Positions 51,343 to 58,133 of a DNA stretch of 58,133 bases are shown piece after piece. Source of the stretch: VXLM01 sp034421575. GTDB taxonomy: Bacteria > Chloroflexota > Dehalococcoidia > Lucifugimonadales > VXLM01. The translations under genes and the position numbers were made by a program. Within the stretch, counting starts at the first letter, position 1, and the number at the start of each line of letters is the position of its first letter. Under the pieces are notes generated by a model that saw only the letters and a list, made by a program, of their open reading frames with translations, searched no databases and had not been told where the DNA came from. The stretch covers positions 1-58,133 of the forward strand of contig DAOUKG010000027.1 in the NCBI GenBank assembly GCA_034421575.1. Reading direction: 5' to 3'.

Positions 51343-51922
51343 CTAACCGCCGCTCAGGAATTGGGGATGACGGCGTTCATTGTATCAGGTGGGGCATGAG
51401 AACGCAGATGGGGTCAACGGACAAGACAGCGTCCCTATGACAGCGAAAAGTATCGAAATTTGTTGCATGGTGTTGCAAAGTGTTGCATTTTGCGCATTAT
51501 TGTCAAGTTGCGGCGGCCTCATTCGGGAGCTCGTGACTGGACAAATCTTCTCGTCTGACCCTGCGGAACTCAGAACGTTTATTCCGAACTACTCCTAAGA
51601 ATGACATGTCGTAGGCAGGTGTGTCAAATCGAGAATCGGGACGTAAGTGTTCAGAGTTGATGAGGCAGAACACCCTCACCTCTATGGATACCCGCCCCGT
51701 ATCATGGTACGGGGTGACGGTATGACGGTGGCTGTGTGTGTTGTGTCCTCTCACGAAGTCTGAACAGTTACGGTCCTGGTCCCAGAGGGCGTAGAGACCG
51801 ATCATCTCCAAAAGGGTGTCCAGCAATACTACGTTCGTGGTGAGCCTGCCGAAGGGTGGCAACTCCGTTCATGGTTCGACAAGCTCACCACGAACGGTTA
51901 CGACTGACCTCCCGGACACTCT
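51343..51922. repeat. Vestigial TGCAACA array and family-C element
   Basis: No credible gene. Positions 51461-51490 hold three 10-bp TGTTGCA units (inverse of 8899-8928), and the next ~25 bp match the HTH-gene promoter region too. A family-B palindrome split by GTATCATGGTAC lies at 51683-51728. A family-C element runs from GGGTGTCC (about 51815) through 51832-51899 to GGACACTCTCTAA at 51913-51925, where its end forms the stop codon of the next gene. Confidence 0.65.
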
Positions 51923-53014
51923 CTAACGCTCGTCGGCGACGACGACTTCCCTGCCCTCACGACCTGAGCGCACCATCGCGAGCGAGAAGCGCAGTACCTC
52001 CCGCGCCTCCTCTCCGGTGAGGTCGGACCGGCGACCGTCCGATATGGCCTGAACGAAGTCCTCGATTGCCAGCCGGAAACCGGCGTCGTAGCCGGTCTCG
52101 ATATTGGATATGCTCGTCATGGAGCCGTCGCGGAGTATCTCAATTGGAGGCCGATTCACCAACTGGCCGTTCGGCCCCTGGTGGATGTACAGGATTCCGC
52201 GTGTGCCCGTGATCTCAAACGACGCGTCGATGGGGTAGTGCGTGGAGCGGACGATTAGCTCCTCAGAGTGGACGGACTCGCACGTGCCGTACAGGTCGCG
52301 GTCGGCGTATTTCCAGACGATCATGCCGGGATTGTCGAGGATGCCGCCCGGCACGATCTCGTGGTGCTTGACCACCTCGGTCCTGCCGATGTAGGAGAAC
52401 ACGCGCTCGATGTCTCCCAGCAGGTACCGGGCTATCGTCCATACGTGGTGGCCGTGGTCGAACAGGACGGACCCTTCTCCGGACAGCGCCGGGTCGGAGC
52501 GCCACACGTGGGACGACCGGGGTATTTCCCATCCGTCGGGCGCCGTGCCGCTGGCGGTCTTGATGCGTATGGACATGGGCTCGCCGATGCCGCCTGAATC
52601 GAGTATCTGCTTGGCGCGGACGAACGGCGGGTGAAAGCGATAGTTGTCAATAACGCGGAGGAGTTTGCCCGTGCGCTCCGACGTCTCGATCATCGCATCG
52701 GCCTCGGCAATTGAAAGCGCCATTGGCTTCTGCACGGTGACGTGCTTGCCCGCCTCGAGCGCGGCGATCGTCATGGGGGCGTGGAGGTAGTGTGGGGTGA
52801 TGATGTCCACCGCGTCTACGTGGGGGTCGCTTAGGAGGTCGTCGAAGTCAGCGTAGGTCTTCTCGACGCCCCACTCTGACGCACGTCGCTTGAGCAGGTC
52901 GGGGTTGGTGTCGCAGATGGCCTCCAACCGCGCCATGGGCGATGCGGAGTACCCTAGGTAGTGCATGTCGGCGATACGTCCGACGCCGACGAGGGCTGCT
53001 CGGAGGGGGGTCAT
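51923..53014 (-). CDS. Gfo/Idh/MocA family oxidoreductase
   Basis: 363 aa, NAD(P)-dependent sugar or cyclitol dehydrogenase. Rossmann motif AALVGVGRIADMHYLGYS at the N-terminus; ITPHYLHAPMTIAALEAGKHVTVQKPMALS with the catalytic Lys-Pro; the C-terminal beta-sheet domain begins near residue 135. The start ATG 53014 follows AGGAGG. The TAG stop coincides with the end of a family-C element. Substrate unknown. Confidence 0.9.
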   Translation of the reverse strand: MTPLRAALVGVGRIADMHYLGYSASPMARLEAICDTNPDLLKRRASEWGVEKTYADFDDLLSDPHVDAVDIITPHYLHAPMTIAALEAGKHVTVQKPMALSIAEADAMIETSERTGKLLRVIDNYRFHPPFVRAKQILDSGGIGEPMSIRIKTASGTAPDGWEIPRSSHVWRSDPALSGEGSVLFDHGHHVWTIARYLLGDIERVFSYIGRTEVVKHHEIVPGGILDNPGMIVWKYADRDLYGTCESVHSEELIVRSTHYPIDASFEITGTRGILYIHQGPNGQLVNRPPIEILRDGSMTSISNIETGYDAGFRLAIEDFVQAISDGRRSDLTGEEAREVLRFSLAMVRSGREGREVVVADER

Positions 53015-53071
53015 TGCTGCCTCCTGAGGGTCATTTGCTGTTGTTTCGCCACGTTCTTGCTGGCTAGTCTC

Positions 53072-53100
53072 GATGGATTCCCGCTTTTGCGGGAATGACG
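53072..53100. repeat. Family-B palindrome
   Basis: GATTCCCGC-TTTT-GCGGGAATGAC between the Gfo/Idh and AAC(3)-like genes. Confidence 0.7.
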
Positions 53101-53159
53101 ATGAGGTGTTTTACCACGAGTACACCTGAGGGATTGCGGCGCAGTCAAAGCGAATGGGT

Positions 53160-54065
53160 CTACGCCGCGTGCTCTTCGGTTGCCGGGGGCGTGGGGAAGG
53201 CCTTGGCGGGATCGACGACGCACTGGGTGCCCTTCACGTTTGATATGGTGTGGGCGTAGGAGAGTTTCGTGACGCTCTCGCCCTGCTTGAGGAACGCGGC
53301 GTTATCCTCCTGGTACATGGTGCGGGCCATCTCGTGCGCGTCGGCTGCGGTGAAGAGTCGCGCTACGGCGTTGCCCACGTGCCCGACTCCTACCAGTCCC
53401 ACCTTCTCCATGCGCTCGCCGAAGCGGTTGAAGTCGCTGCCGGGGTGCCAGTCCTTCCGGGCGTGAACCTGGCTCGCTAAAGGCACGAGACTACCGTCGG
53501 CTAGAGGAGTGCGACGCGTGATGAAGGTCGTCTCGCGGTAGTCGACCCCGAACTCGACCTCCCAGATGTGAATGGCCGTCAGATTCTGGTACGGGACACC
53601 GAGCATCAGGATGGACGCGCCGTTCTCGAACGTCCACGCCATTGGACTGTTCGCGTCCCATGCGGACGCCCATGTCTTACCGTTTCCCGTGACGACCTTC
53701 TCCGCGAGCGGGCCGATGGCGGCCACGCTGTGCCAGAGGTGGACGCTCCTCAGGGCATTCTTTCGCATACGGACGGTGTTGGTTATCGCGCCCATGCCTG
53801 AATGGGTGTTTGCCGGATCGAATATCCAGTTCGGGTTGATGGAGTCGGGGTAGTCGTGCGGGTCGGCGTAGGTGAAGGTCGGAACGACCAACGTGCCGTC
53901 AGGTCCGAGAGTTTCAAGCAATGCGTCGACGACCGTGTCGGCTCCGCCCTCGACCTCACCGATGGCGCTCAGCGAGCTGTGGACGAACAGCAGTCCACCG
54001 TGGGGTATGCCCAGTCCGGCGAGGTCTTCGGCGATGTCGTCCTTCGTTACTTTGAGTGGCGGCAT
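53160..54065 (-). CDS. AAC(3)-family N-acetyltransferase
   Basis: 301 aa of the aminoglycoside 3-N-acetyltransferase/YokD fold. LFVHSSLSAIG near residue 30, PDGTLVVPTFTYADPHDYP, the THSGMGAITNTVRMRKNALRS block and HSVAAIGPLAEKV, which hold catalytic His and Ser residues. Many environmental members do not touch antibiotics, so resistance should not be assumed. ATG 54065 has GGAG upstream; the longer frame to 54287 overlaps the VOC gene and is not coding. The ~45-residue C-terminal tail carries Cys-Val-Val-Asp-Pro. Confidence 0.85.
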   Translation of the reverse strand: MPPLKVTKDDIAEDLAGLGIPHGGLLFVHSSLSAIGEVEGGADTVVDALLETLGPDGTLVVPTFTYADPHDYPDSINPNWIFDPANTHSGMGAITNTVRMRKNALRSVHLWHSVAAIGPLAEKVVTGNGKTWASAWDANSPMAWTFENGASILMLGVPYQNLTAIHIWEVEFGVDYRETTFITRRTPLADGSLVPLASQVHARKDWHPGSDFNRFGERMEKVGLVGVGHVGNAVARLFTAADAHEMARTMYQEDNAAFLKQGESVTKLSYAHTISNVKGTQCVVDPAKAFPTPPATEEHAA

Positions 54066-54150
54066 GGTTGGCTCCGGTGGAATAGAAAGTAGAAAGTATT
54101 GCGTAGGCAGAGATAACGCCGGTCGTTCACTTCTTTCTACTTTCTTCTTT

Positions 54151-54522
54151 CTACGTCGGTCGGTTCGATACCTGGAACTTGTTGCCTTCCGGGTCCTGGC
54201 CCTCGCAGTATTGGAAGCGTCCATCGTCTTCGATCTCGCCCATGGGAGCGCCGCGTTCCAGCAGTTCCTTGCGGGCCTCCTCGACATCGTCGACGTAGAA
54301 GACTATCTTGCTGTAGGTGGAGGGCACGCCATCGACCCTTGAGGCGACCTGGAGGGCGAGCCTGCACGCTCCGGTATTGAACTCGATCCACTGCGGGGGC
54401 TGCACCTGAAGGTCGAAGATGGGCTTGAGCTGCAGCACGTCGCGGTAGAACTCGGTCACCATCATCATGTTCTGTACGACCAGGGTTACCCTGCTCATCG
54501 TTGCGATACGGCGTTCGTCCAT
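54151..54522 (-). CDS. VOC-family (glyoxalase-like) protein, 123 aa
   Basis: RVTLVVQNMMMVTEFYRDVLQLKP at the start, IEFNTGACRLALQV in the middle and FQYCEGQDPEGNKFQVSNRP at the end are the glyoxalase/bleomycin-resistance fold with a Glu metal ligand near the C-terminus. Substrate unknown. It is upstream of the AAC(3)-like gene on the same strand, 85 bp apart. Confidence 0.9.
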   Translation of the reverse strand: MDERRIATMSRVTLVVQNMMMVTEFYRDVLQLKPIFDLQVQPPQWIEFNTGACRLALQVASRVDGVPSTYSKIVFYVDDVEEARKELLERGAPMGEIEDDGRFQYCEGQDPEGNKFQVSNRPT

Positions 54523-54620
54523 GACGGCCCTCCCTGAGTGTGTTCGCGAGGTATTCTACTCCATTGGGACAGATGGGGATGCTAGGTCGCCTGAAAAACG
54601 CCCCGTCTCTCCCCCACCCC

Positions 54621-54650
54621 TCTGGATACCGGCCTCCGCCGGTATGACGG
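54621..54650. repeat. Family-B palindrome
   Basis: GGATACCGGCC-TCC-GCCGGTATGACGG between convergent repeat-bearing gene ends; 20 bp from the lactonase stop. Confidence 0.65.
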
Positions 54651-54670
54651 TTGCACGAAGGTGGTGCGTA

Positions 54671-55744
54671 CTAGACCGGCAGGAGCTTGATGCAGACGGG
54701 AGCGGGGACCTTGACCTCGTGGCCCGTCGGCTCAGGCATCCCGGTCTCCTGGTTGATGCGGTAGGTGAGGATGTTGCCCGTGTCCTGGTTGGACACCAGC
54801 ATGTAGGCGCCTGACGGGTCGAGTGCGAAGTTGCGGGGAGTCTCGCCGCCGCTCGACACGCGGCCCACGAACGAGAGCCCGCCGGTGTCCTGGTCGATGC
54901 TGAAGACTGCAATACTGTCGTGGCCGCGGTTGGAGGCGTACACGAACTCACCGTCCGGCGACACATGGATATCGGCGCAGTGGTTGACACCGTCGAAGTC
55001 ATCCGGCAGTGTCGTGATGGTCTCGATCTCGTTGAGCATCCCGCGCGAGTCGTCGTAGTGCAAGGCGGTGACACTCGACCCCATCTCGTTGAGGAGATAG
55101 GCGTGCCTGCCGTTTGGATGGAATGCGAAGTGGCGCGGCCCTCCTCCCGGCGGGGTGCGGGTGTACGGTGAATCGGCGGGGCTAATGCTCCCGTCGTCGT
55201 GGTTTATCCGGTATGCCAGCACCTTGTCGATGCCGAGATCGGCGGCGAAGGCGAACGTGTTGGTCGGGTCGATGTTGATCGAGTGCCCGTGCGGACCCTC
55301 CTGGCGCTCGGGGTCGATGCTCGATCCCTCGTGCTGGACGAAGCCCGCAGCCTTTCCGAGGCTGCCGTCTCCCTGGACGGGGTATGACGCCACGCTGCCG
55401 CTCCCGTAGTTCGCCAGCAGGACTACCCTGCTCGTCTGATCGACCTCGACGTGGCAGGGCCCCGTACCCTCCGACGACTGCTCGTTCAGGAAGGTCAGCT
55501 CGCCGGTGCCCGCGTCTATCGAGTAGGCGCGGATGATACCCGTCGTCATGGCCTCGAAGTCAGCGCAGACCGCGTACAGGTTCTTGCCGGACGGAGAAAT
55601 ATCCAGGAACGATGGGTCGTCGATCGCTCCGGTCGTGCCAACGTACTCAAGCCCTCCCGTCGCCATGTCAAAGCGGTAGCAGTAGATGCCCTCCGCCCCC
55701 AGGGACGTGTACGTGCCGATATATACGAGATACTCGTTTGCCAT
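54671..55744 (-). CDS. Lactonase family protein (6-phosphogluconolactonase-like propeller)
   Basis: 357 aa seven-bladed propeller of the YbhE/Pgl type: EYLVYIGTYTSLGAEGIYCYRFD at the N-terminus, GPCHVEVDQTSRVVLLANYGSGSVASYPV, EGPHGHSINIDPTNTFAFAADLGIDKVLAYRIN, GPRHFAFHPNGRHAYLLNE and TPRNFALDPSGAYMLVSNQD. No signal peptide, so a cytoplasmic sugar-lactone hydrolase is likely. Ligand specificity is not visible. Confidence 0.9.
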   Translation of the reverse strand: MANEYLVYIGTYTSLGAEGIYCYRFDMATGGLEYVGTTGAIDDPSFLDISPSGKNLYAVCADFEAMTTGIIRAYSIDAGTGELTFLNEQSSEGTGPCHVEVDQTSRVVLLANYGSGSVASYPVQGDGSLGKAAGFVQHEGSSIDPERQEGPHGHSINIDPTNTFAFAADLGIDKVLAYRINHDDGSISPADSPYTRTPPGGGPRHFAFHPNGRHAYLLNEMGSSVTALHYDDSRGMLNEIETITTLPDDFDGVNHCADIHVSPDGEFVYASNRGHDSIAVFSIDQDTGGLSFVGRVSSGGETPRNFALDPSGAYMLVSNQDTGNILTYRINQETGMPEPTGHEVKVPAPVCIKLLPV

Positions 55745-56257
55745 GTCGTTTGGTCACCTCGACGTTTGTCTGAAAGGGTGTCCAATAAGCCTCCGAACCC
55801 GTTCGTGGTTAGCCCTTCGACAAGCTCAGGGTGACCGGAATCTTTTGGGACTCCCTCTCCGCACAATGTGAAGAAAATGGGGCCGTTTGTCAAATGGGAG
55901 AGCGCTCCGGTGAGTGTTCAGTCTTGGTGAGGTGAACCTCCTCACCTCTCTGGATTCCGGCCTCCGCCGGAATGACGGTTCGTTATGGTGCACTCCGGTT
56001 TGGTTGGCCGAACTTCGCGGCACTACCTCTAATGCTTGCTCCTGTACACTCCCCTACGGGAGCACTCACCTGCCATGCAGACACATTCCGATGTGGTCGA
56101 ACGGATGCCCCACGAGACTGACATAGCGCGTGTTTCAGCTATTTGGGAGCAGGGCACTTTCCTATTGCAATTCCACAACTTTGGAGTCAGGATGTAGGCT
56201 GGGAGGGATCGAACCCAACGGGTCCTTCTCCAAACATCACATTATGGAGGTTCTGAC
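55745..56257. repeat. Repeats and unassigned sequence upstream of membrane gene
   Basis: No gene. A family-C element starts at GAAAGGGTGTCC (about 55772) and continues 55798-55837; a family-B palindrome is at 55950-55979. Positions 56000-56230 hold nothing I recognise apart from GGGATCGAACCC (about 56208), which looks like a tRNA T-arm but has no tRNA around it. Confidence 0.55.
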
Positions 56258-56938
56258 ATGGGTACAATAGCTGTGAACCGGCTGGCGGGGCTGTCTCTCA
56301 TATTCGGCCCGATAATCGCCTTCGTCTTCTTTCTCATAGAGCCGGGTGGACTGCTGATAGACAGCGCCGAAGTGTCAGACGCTGTTGGCTCCGTAACGGC
56401 CAAGGGAAACAACCCCGCGCTGACCAATGTAACCAACATCGGGATAATCCTTGGCCTCGCCCTGATCCTCTCGGGCCTCTATGCGCTGATGCGAAACGTA
56501 ACCCTGCAGGGCAACGGCAAGGCCCTGGTCCAGATGGGCTTCTTCATGATGTTCGTTGGGCTGACCGGTTGGATTCTGTCCAGCGCGACGGACTTCATTC
56601 TGGCCGATGCCCAGACGAGTGACCAGATCGCGGGAAGCGTTCCCGTCTACTACGCCGGCTCCGCCCTGGTCTACGCCGGAGGGATTACGCTTGGGTTTGG
56701 CGGCCTCATCTTCGCGTTGGGCCTATCCACGAGAGACGACTACAACCGGATAGTCTCCCTGTTGGCTGCCCTCGTCAGCCTGGCCATCATGGTCTTCTTC
56801 ATAATAGCCATACTCAACAACGACGGCCGCGACACCTTCATCTCCCTGGCCCGGAGCTTCTACGTGCTACTGGTTATCTGGTATGGATACCTGGGCGTCG
56901 GACTGATGAACCGACCCGACCCCGACCTGTGGCAATAG
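56258..56938 (+). CDS. Six-helix membrane protein, unknown function
   Basis: 226 aa; about six hydrophobic segments (LAGLSLIFGPIIAFVFFLI; IGIILGLALILSGLYAL; MGFFMMFVGLTGWILS; AGSALVYAGGITLGFGGLIF; LLAALVSLAIMVFFIIAIL; SFYVLLVIWYGYLGVGLM). Polar loops carry no enzyme motif. ATG 56258 follows ATGGAGG. It stands alone between two repeat blocks. A 10-bp stem (56959-56988) after its end lacks a U-run. Confidence 0.7.
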   Translation: MGTIAVNRLAGLSLIFGPIIAFVFFLIEPGGLLIDSAEVSDAVGSVTAKGNNPALTNVTNIGIILGLALILSGLYALMRNVTLQGNGKALVQMGFFMMFVGLTGWILSSATDFILADAQTSDQIAGSVPVYYAGSALVYAGGITLGFGGLIFALGLSTRDDYNRIVSLLAALVSLAIMVFFIIAILNNDGRDTFISLARSFYVLLVIWYGYLGVGLMNRPDPDLWQ

Positions 56939-57122
56939 ACGGAGTCCAGGACTTGCCGGCCGCCGTCCTGAGATCAGGGGACGGTGGCTGCCGACGAGCA
57001 GTTCTAAAGCGAGCCTGAAGGCAGGACTACTCCGGCGGCTCGATTCCGGTACGTGCCTATGCGAAGAGGCTGCGCGTCTCTTGGGGCGACTCACGCCGTC
57101 TACTCCAACCAACACTGAGAGA

Positions 57123-57872
57123 CTAGCGGCCTGAAGGCAGTTTGTCGGCGTACTGTGCTAAACACTGGGGAATGCCCGCCGGCTGCGAGGAGCTGGAACC
57201 GGAGAAGAAGGCGTCCAGTTCCTCCACAGAGGCGGTTTCCTGCAGGCAGTCAATGAGGCCCTGCAGGGCGGGGTCGTGCATGAGCCACAGCAGGCTGACC
57301 TGGTTGAACGCCCCGTCTCCGCCCTCGCCGGGAGACGGGATCGGAAAGAACTCCAGGCCGCAGGATTGGAGGACTTGAACGGTCTCCCCCGGCGACATCC
57401 GGGACGAGTCTCCCCAAATGGCCTCTACGAACCGCTCAATGCCGATCTGTTCATCGACGCACCTGAGCGAAGACAAACTGAATTCTCCCGTTTCGTAGTC
57501 CCGATGTCTTAGCCATTCATCATCGGTTATGCAGAGCAGGAAGCGAAAGACCAGAAGGGTATCTTCGGGGTCTTCGCCTGAGCGCGATTGAAGTCCAGCC
57601 ATGTCCGTGCCAGCCATGTCCGTAGTGGCGTACAAGCTTCTCAGGCAAGCCTCGCTGTCTGCCGTCAGACCACCTGCGGCGGCAGAGACGGTGGCAATGG
57701 CAAGGTCGACGGGACCAGGTGTTGGTGTGGCCGTCGCGGTTGGGGTCGTTGTCGCAATCGGCGCCGGAGGCGGGTCGGCGTCATCGCACCCCGCCGAAAG
57801 CATAAGGCCGCAAAGGACAATGGCCGTTAGCAGCACACGTATCCGGGAAGTGGGGAGCCGGACCGACAGCAT
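57123..57872 (-). CDS. Lipoprotein, unknown function, 249 aa
   Basis: ATG 57872 is preceded by AGAGGAGAG at a good distance; the open frame up to 58019 runs through a repeat. Signal peptide with lipobox LMLSAGC, then a short Pro/Thr linker (TTTPTATATPTPG), then a Cys-containing helical domain (DSEACLRSLYATT, FLLCITDDEWLRHRDYETG, LRCVDEQIGIERFVEAIWGD, LIDCLQETASVEELDAFFSG). The lipid anchor and linker resemble the lipoprotein at 24175, but the domains differ. Function unknown. Confidence 0.75.
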   Translation of the reverse strand: MLSVRLPTSRIRVLLTAIVLCGLMLSAGCDDADPPPAPIATTTPTATATPTPGPVDLAIATVSAAAGGLTADSEACLRSLYATTDMAGTDMAGLQSRSGEDPEDTLLVFRFLLCITDDEWLRHRDYETGEFSLSSLRCVDEQIGIERFVEAIWGDSSRMSPGETVQVLQSCGLEFFPIPSPGEGGDGAFNQVSLLWLMHDPALQGLIDCLQETASVEELDAFFSGSSSSQPAGIPQCLAQYADKLPSGR

Positions 57873-57900
57873 ACGGTTACTCTCCTCTATAGATCGCCTT

Positions 57901-58026
57901 CTGGGTTGTGTTGACATTCTTGAATTTTCCGTTGTTATCCCCGAACAAGTCGTCATTCCCGCCCCGTATCGTGGTACGGGGTGACGTTCTTTCGCGGGAA
58001 TGACGGGAAATGTCAACACAACCTAG
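57901..58026. repeat. 126-bp inverted-repeat element with nested palindromes
   Basis: CTGGGTTGTGTTGACATT (57901-57918) pairs with AATGTCAACACAACCTAG (58009-58026), one mismatch. Inside is a family-B palindrome (GTCATTCCCGC ... GCGGGAATGAC) which itself is split by CCCCGTATCGTGGTACGGGG. The same outer end occurs after proS at 8530-8544. Confidence 0.75.
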
Positions 58027-58030
58027 TGGT

Positions 58031-58133
58031 TCAACAGGATTGTATTGAAGGGTAGAGCGACTTCAGTCTGATGCGTGCGTCCTCGGTGGTGAAGCGCCAG
58101 TTCACGCGCACCACATCACGATTGCGGCTCTTG
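58031..58133 (-). CDS. IS630-like transposase, C-terminal fragment (runs off the edge)
   Basis: Only the last 33 codons are in the window: KSRNRDVVRVNWRFTTEDAR then IRLKSLYPSIQSC and TGA (58031-58033). The VNWRFTTxDARIxLKxLYP ending is typical of IS630-type enzymes as I know them. The rest lies beyond the right edge. Its stop is 5 bp from the inverted repeat end at 58026, which could be the element terminus. Confidence 0.6.
   Translation of the reverse strand, partial: KSRNRDVVRVNWRFTTEDARIRLKSLYPSIQSC

Noticed and set aside
51503..51862. 119-aa minus-strand ORF
   Set aside because: It runs through dispersed repeats and has no start signal or family resemblance.
53160..54065. Antibiotic resistance gene
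   Set aside because: The family fold is clear but environmental members often have other substrates; no resistance context is present.
53160..54287. 375-aa form of the AAC(3)-like gene
   Set aside because: The extra N-terminus is low-complexity, overlaps the VOC gene, and a ribosome site precedes ATG 54065.
56200..56225. tRNA fragment
   Set aside because: GGGATCGAACCC looks like a T-arm, but acceptor and anticodon arms are missing.

Overview
The window is bacterial, of fairly high GC, and most likely comes from a Chloroflexota genome of the Dehalococcoidia/SAR202 type. This is inferred, not searched. The reasons are a short EF-Ts (167 aa), a ThrRS without the N-terminal TGS domain, a SpoIIIAA/Ycf45-like ATPase with a basic R3H-like tail, and a metabolic gene set typical of such genomes: enolase-superfamily dehydratase, acetolactate-synthase-like enzymes, Gfo/Idh/MocA and VOC proteins. 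The intergenic DNA is packed with dispersed palindromic repeats. No phage, plasmid or CRISPR locus is visible.

Layout. 0.4-8.5 kb: a TIM-barrel hydrolase-like gene, then cdsA-dxr-rseP-ispG-proS (plus strand; membrane lipid, MEP isoprenoid pathway, envelope protease, tRNA charging). 8.9-14.7 kb: a small HTH gene with a 10-bp iterated start region, an anchored alpha/beta hydrolase, an ALS-like TPP enzyme, an Ldh-family dehydrogenase and a sucrase/ferredoxin-like protein. 14.8-18.4 kb: rpsB-tsf-pyrH-frr-uppS (minus). In many bacteria these two blocks form one run; here they are split and inverted. 18.5-23.5 kb: folE, a CelD-like acetyltransferase, a GT4 glycosyltransferase, a double GNAT, a PPOX-fold protein and tmk.

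23.5-28 kb is the accessory patch. It has a 99-bp tandem repeat, a MITE-like inverted repeat, and a Thr/Pro-rich lipoprotein gene cut by a complete 1,585-bp insertion sequence. The IS has 24-bp inverted repeats and an 8-bp target duplication, and carries a membrane-protein ORF overlapping its transposase by ATGA. A low-GC gene with a possible PD-(D/E)XK signature and an orphan HicB antitoxin follow. 28-34 kb: the SpoIIIAA-like ATPase, a GNAT-fold protein, pdxT and pdxS (de novo PLP synthesis), a PHP phosphoesterase and an MgtE-type magnesium transporter. 35-42 kb: an MFS carrier with a 200-residue tail, a four-carbon sugar-acid kinase, an esterase lipoprotein, a second TPP enzyme and tRNA-Val(GAC).

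42-47 kb: a VOC protein, two overlapping cytochrome c lipoprotein genes, an enolase-superfamily enzyme, an SRPBCC protein and a 3-hydroxyacyl-CoA dehydrogenase. The 3' end of the last, including a promoter overlapping its stop codon, is repeated 790 bp downstream around a two-gene membrane cassette; the second copy of the promoter leads into thrS through a leader with a terminator-like hairpin. 49-58 kb: NHL propeller, lipocalin-like and NuoI-like genes (translationally coupled), Gfo/Idh, AAC(3)-family, VOC and lactonase genes, a six-helix membrane protein, a lipoprotein, and a partial IS630-like transposase at the right edge.

Most interesting points: the two-ORF IS and the exactly reconstructable gene it broke; the cassette between duplicated gene ends and promoters; the 10-bp iterated TGCAACA start region with a vestigial second copy upstream of nuoI; and nested palindromes whose ends supply stop codons to neighbouring genes.
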